From Streptomyces nojiriensis (lineage in GTDB: Bacteria > Actinomycetota > Actinomycetes > Streptomycetales > Streptomycetaceae), in contig NZ_CP071139.1 in the NCBI RefSeq assembly GCF_017639205.1, positions 1,426,001-1,490,000 on the forward strand: 64,000 nucleotides of DNA. The letters are read 5' to 3'. Below, one piece after another: positions 63,143-64,000 of the stretch (the first letter of the stretch is position 1; every line of letters begins with the position of its first letter). The translations under genes were made by a program, and so were the position numbers. Below the pieces are notes generated by a model. That model searched no databases. It was not told the DNA's origin and saw nothing but the letters and a program-made list of their open reading frames with translations.

Positions 63143-64000
63143 GACCAACGTCGTGCTGGTGGGGACCTTGGACACCAAGGGTGTGGAGTACGGCTGGCTG
63201 CGCGAGAGGCTGCTGCGCGCCGGCGTCGAAGTGGTACTGGTCGACACGGGAATCATGGGCGAACCCAGGGTGCCCGCCGACGTACCGCGTGAGGCGGTGG
63301 CCCGGGCGGCCGGAGCGGAACTGCCGGAACTGCGCACGGCCGCCGACCGGGGTGCGGCCGTGGCCACCATGGCGAGGGGTGCGGAGGCGACCCTCTTACG
63401 CCTGCACGCCGAGGGCAGGCTGCACGGGGTACTCGCCATCGGCGGGAGCGGCGGCACTTCCATCGCCACCCGGGCGATGCGCGCCCTGCCACTGGGCGTA
63501 CCGAAACTGATGGTCTCGTCCATGGCGTCCGGGGACGTCCGCCCCTACGTGGGCTCCTCGGACATCACGATGATGTACAGCGTGGTGGACATCGCGGGGA
63601 TCAACAGCATCTCCGCACCGGTCCTGGCGAACGCGGTCGCGGCTATCACCGGGATGGCCCGGGCCTACGCCCGTACCTCCGCGGAGGGCCGCCCGCCCCG
63701 GCTGGGCGCGGGCGGCCGCCCCCTGGTCGCGGCGAGCATGGCGGGCGTGACCACGGCCGGAGTGGACGCGGCGCGCGAGCGGCTGACGGAACTCGGCTAC
63801 GAGGTGCTGGTCTTCCACGTCAGCGGCACCGGCGGCCGCACCCTGGAGACCCTGGCCGGCCAGGGGATCTTCGCGGGCGTCCTCGACCTCACCCTCAGCG
63901 AGCTCGCCGACGACCTGTGCGGGGGTCTCCTCACCGCGGGCCCGGACCGGCTCAGCGCGGCCGGGCGGGCGGGAATCCCGCAGGTGGTGAGCCTGGGGGC
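63143..64000 (+). CDS. Tm-1-like ATP-binding protein (UPF0261), 3' end cut
   Basis: The frame from ATG 63143 (ATG 63128 possible) stays open to the window edge, giving 286 residues. It begins VVLVGTLDTKGVEYGWLRER. The conserved parts LAIGGSGGTSIATRAMRALP and VSSMASGDVRPYVGSSDITM identify the Tm-1-like ATP-binding (UPF0261) family, whose plant member Tm-1 inhibits a viral replicase. Bacterial roles are unclear, often in degradation or phosphonate-type loci. About a third of the protein is missing. Confidence 0.88.

Overview
The window is very GC-rich DNA with strong G/C third-position bias. It carries families typical of Streptomyces and close relatives: a SAV_915-type protein, a streptophobe-type membrane protein, a DUF6777 protein, SpoIIE-type phosphatases and a fused molybdate ModBC transporter. 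A Streptomycetaceae chromosome is the best guess. I saw no rRNA, tRNA, CRISPR array or intact transposase.

Layout. 1-9 kb holds small-molecule and metal transport with local regulators: DoxX/MarR, a DUF1232 protein, AlkB, an MFS pump, a cobalamin riboswitch driving cbtB-cbtA, an ArsR regulator with metal-site residues, EamA/LysR, and an MFS pump with a histidine-rich tail. 9-13.2 kb is a three-gene cassette: an unknown 470-residue protein, a MoxR-type AAA+ ATPase, and a protein joining an HExxH motif to a VWA domain. 13.2-18.8 kb carries an RNA 2',3'-cyclic phosphodiesterase, a TSUP exporter, a beta-lactamase-fold hydrolase, a SAV_915-type protein and a diaminopimelate decarboxylase. 18.9-34 kb is a potassium island: two APC-superfamily permeases (one KimA-like), a second KdpB missing its N-terminus, then kdpF, a small DUF4118-like membrane protein, a 27-residue membrane peptide, a second kdpF, and kdpA-B-C-E-D. 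A KdpE paralogue without a kinase lies nearby at 36.8-37.5 kb. The short motif CTTRACGC/GCGTYAAG recurs in the gaps before these genes and may be a shared operator.

34-40.2 kb is a decay zone. It contains an SDR gene that lost its catalytic centre, a frameshifted membrane-anchored protein, remnants of a GntR/DUF1648 pair and of an antiporter tail, mixed with intact small genes (a 24-residue bL37-like protein, a MerR regulator with a divergent partner, a GNAT protein). 40.3-43 kb is a large HTH / P-loop NTPase / Sel1-TPR protein.

43-64 kb is again ordered: PTS-dependent dihydroxyacetone kinase dhaKLM, an S4 RNA-binding protein, a molybdate operon (HTH-Mop regulator, modA, modBC fusion), a PAS-GAF-SpoIIE-HATPase phosphatase, a two-component system, a signalling locus (DUF6777, streptophobe, Ser/Thr kinase, acidic/proline protein, FHA-FHA-ABC exporter), a CDF metal exporter, a NUDIX hydrolase, and the start of a Tm-1-like (UPF0261) gene cut by the window edge.

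Main functional themes are potassium homeostasis, transition-metal and molybdate handling, and kinase/FHA signalling. The most unusual parts are the potassium island with its duplicated and truncated parts, the MoxR/HExxH-VWA cassette, and the HTH-NTPase-Sel1 protein.
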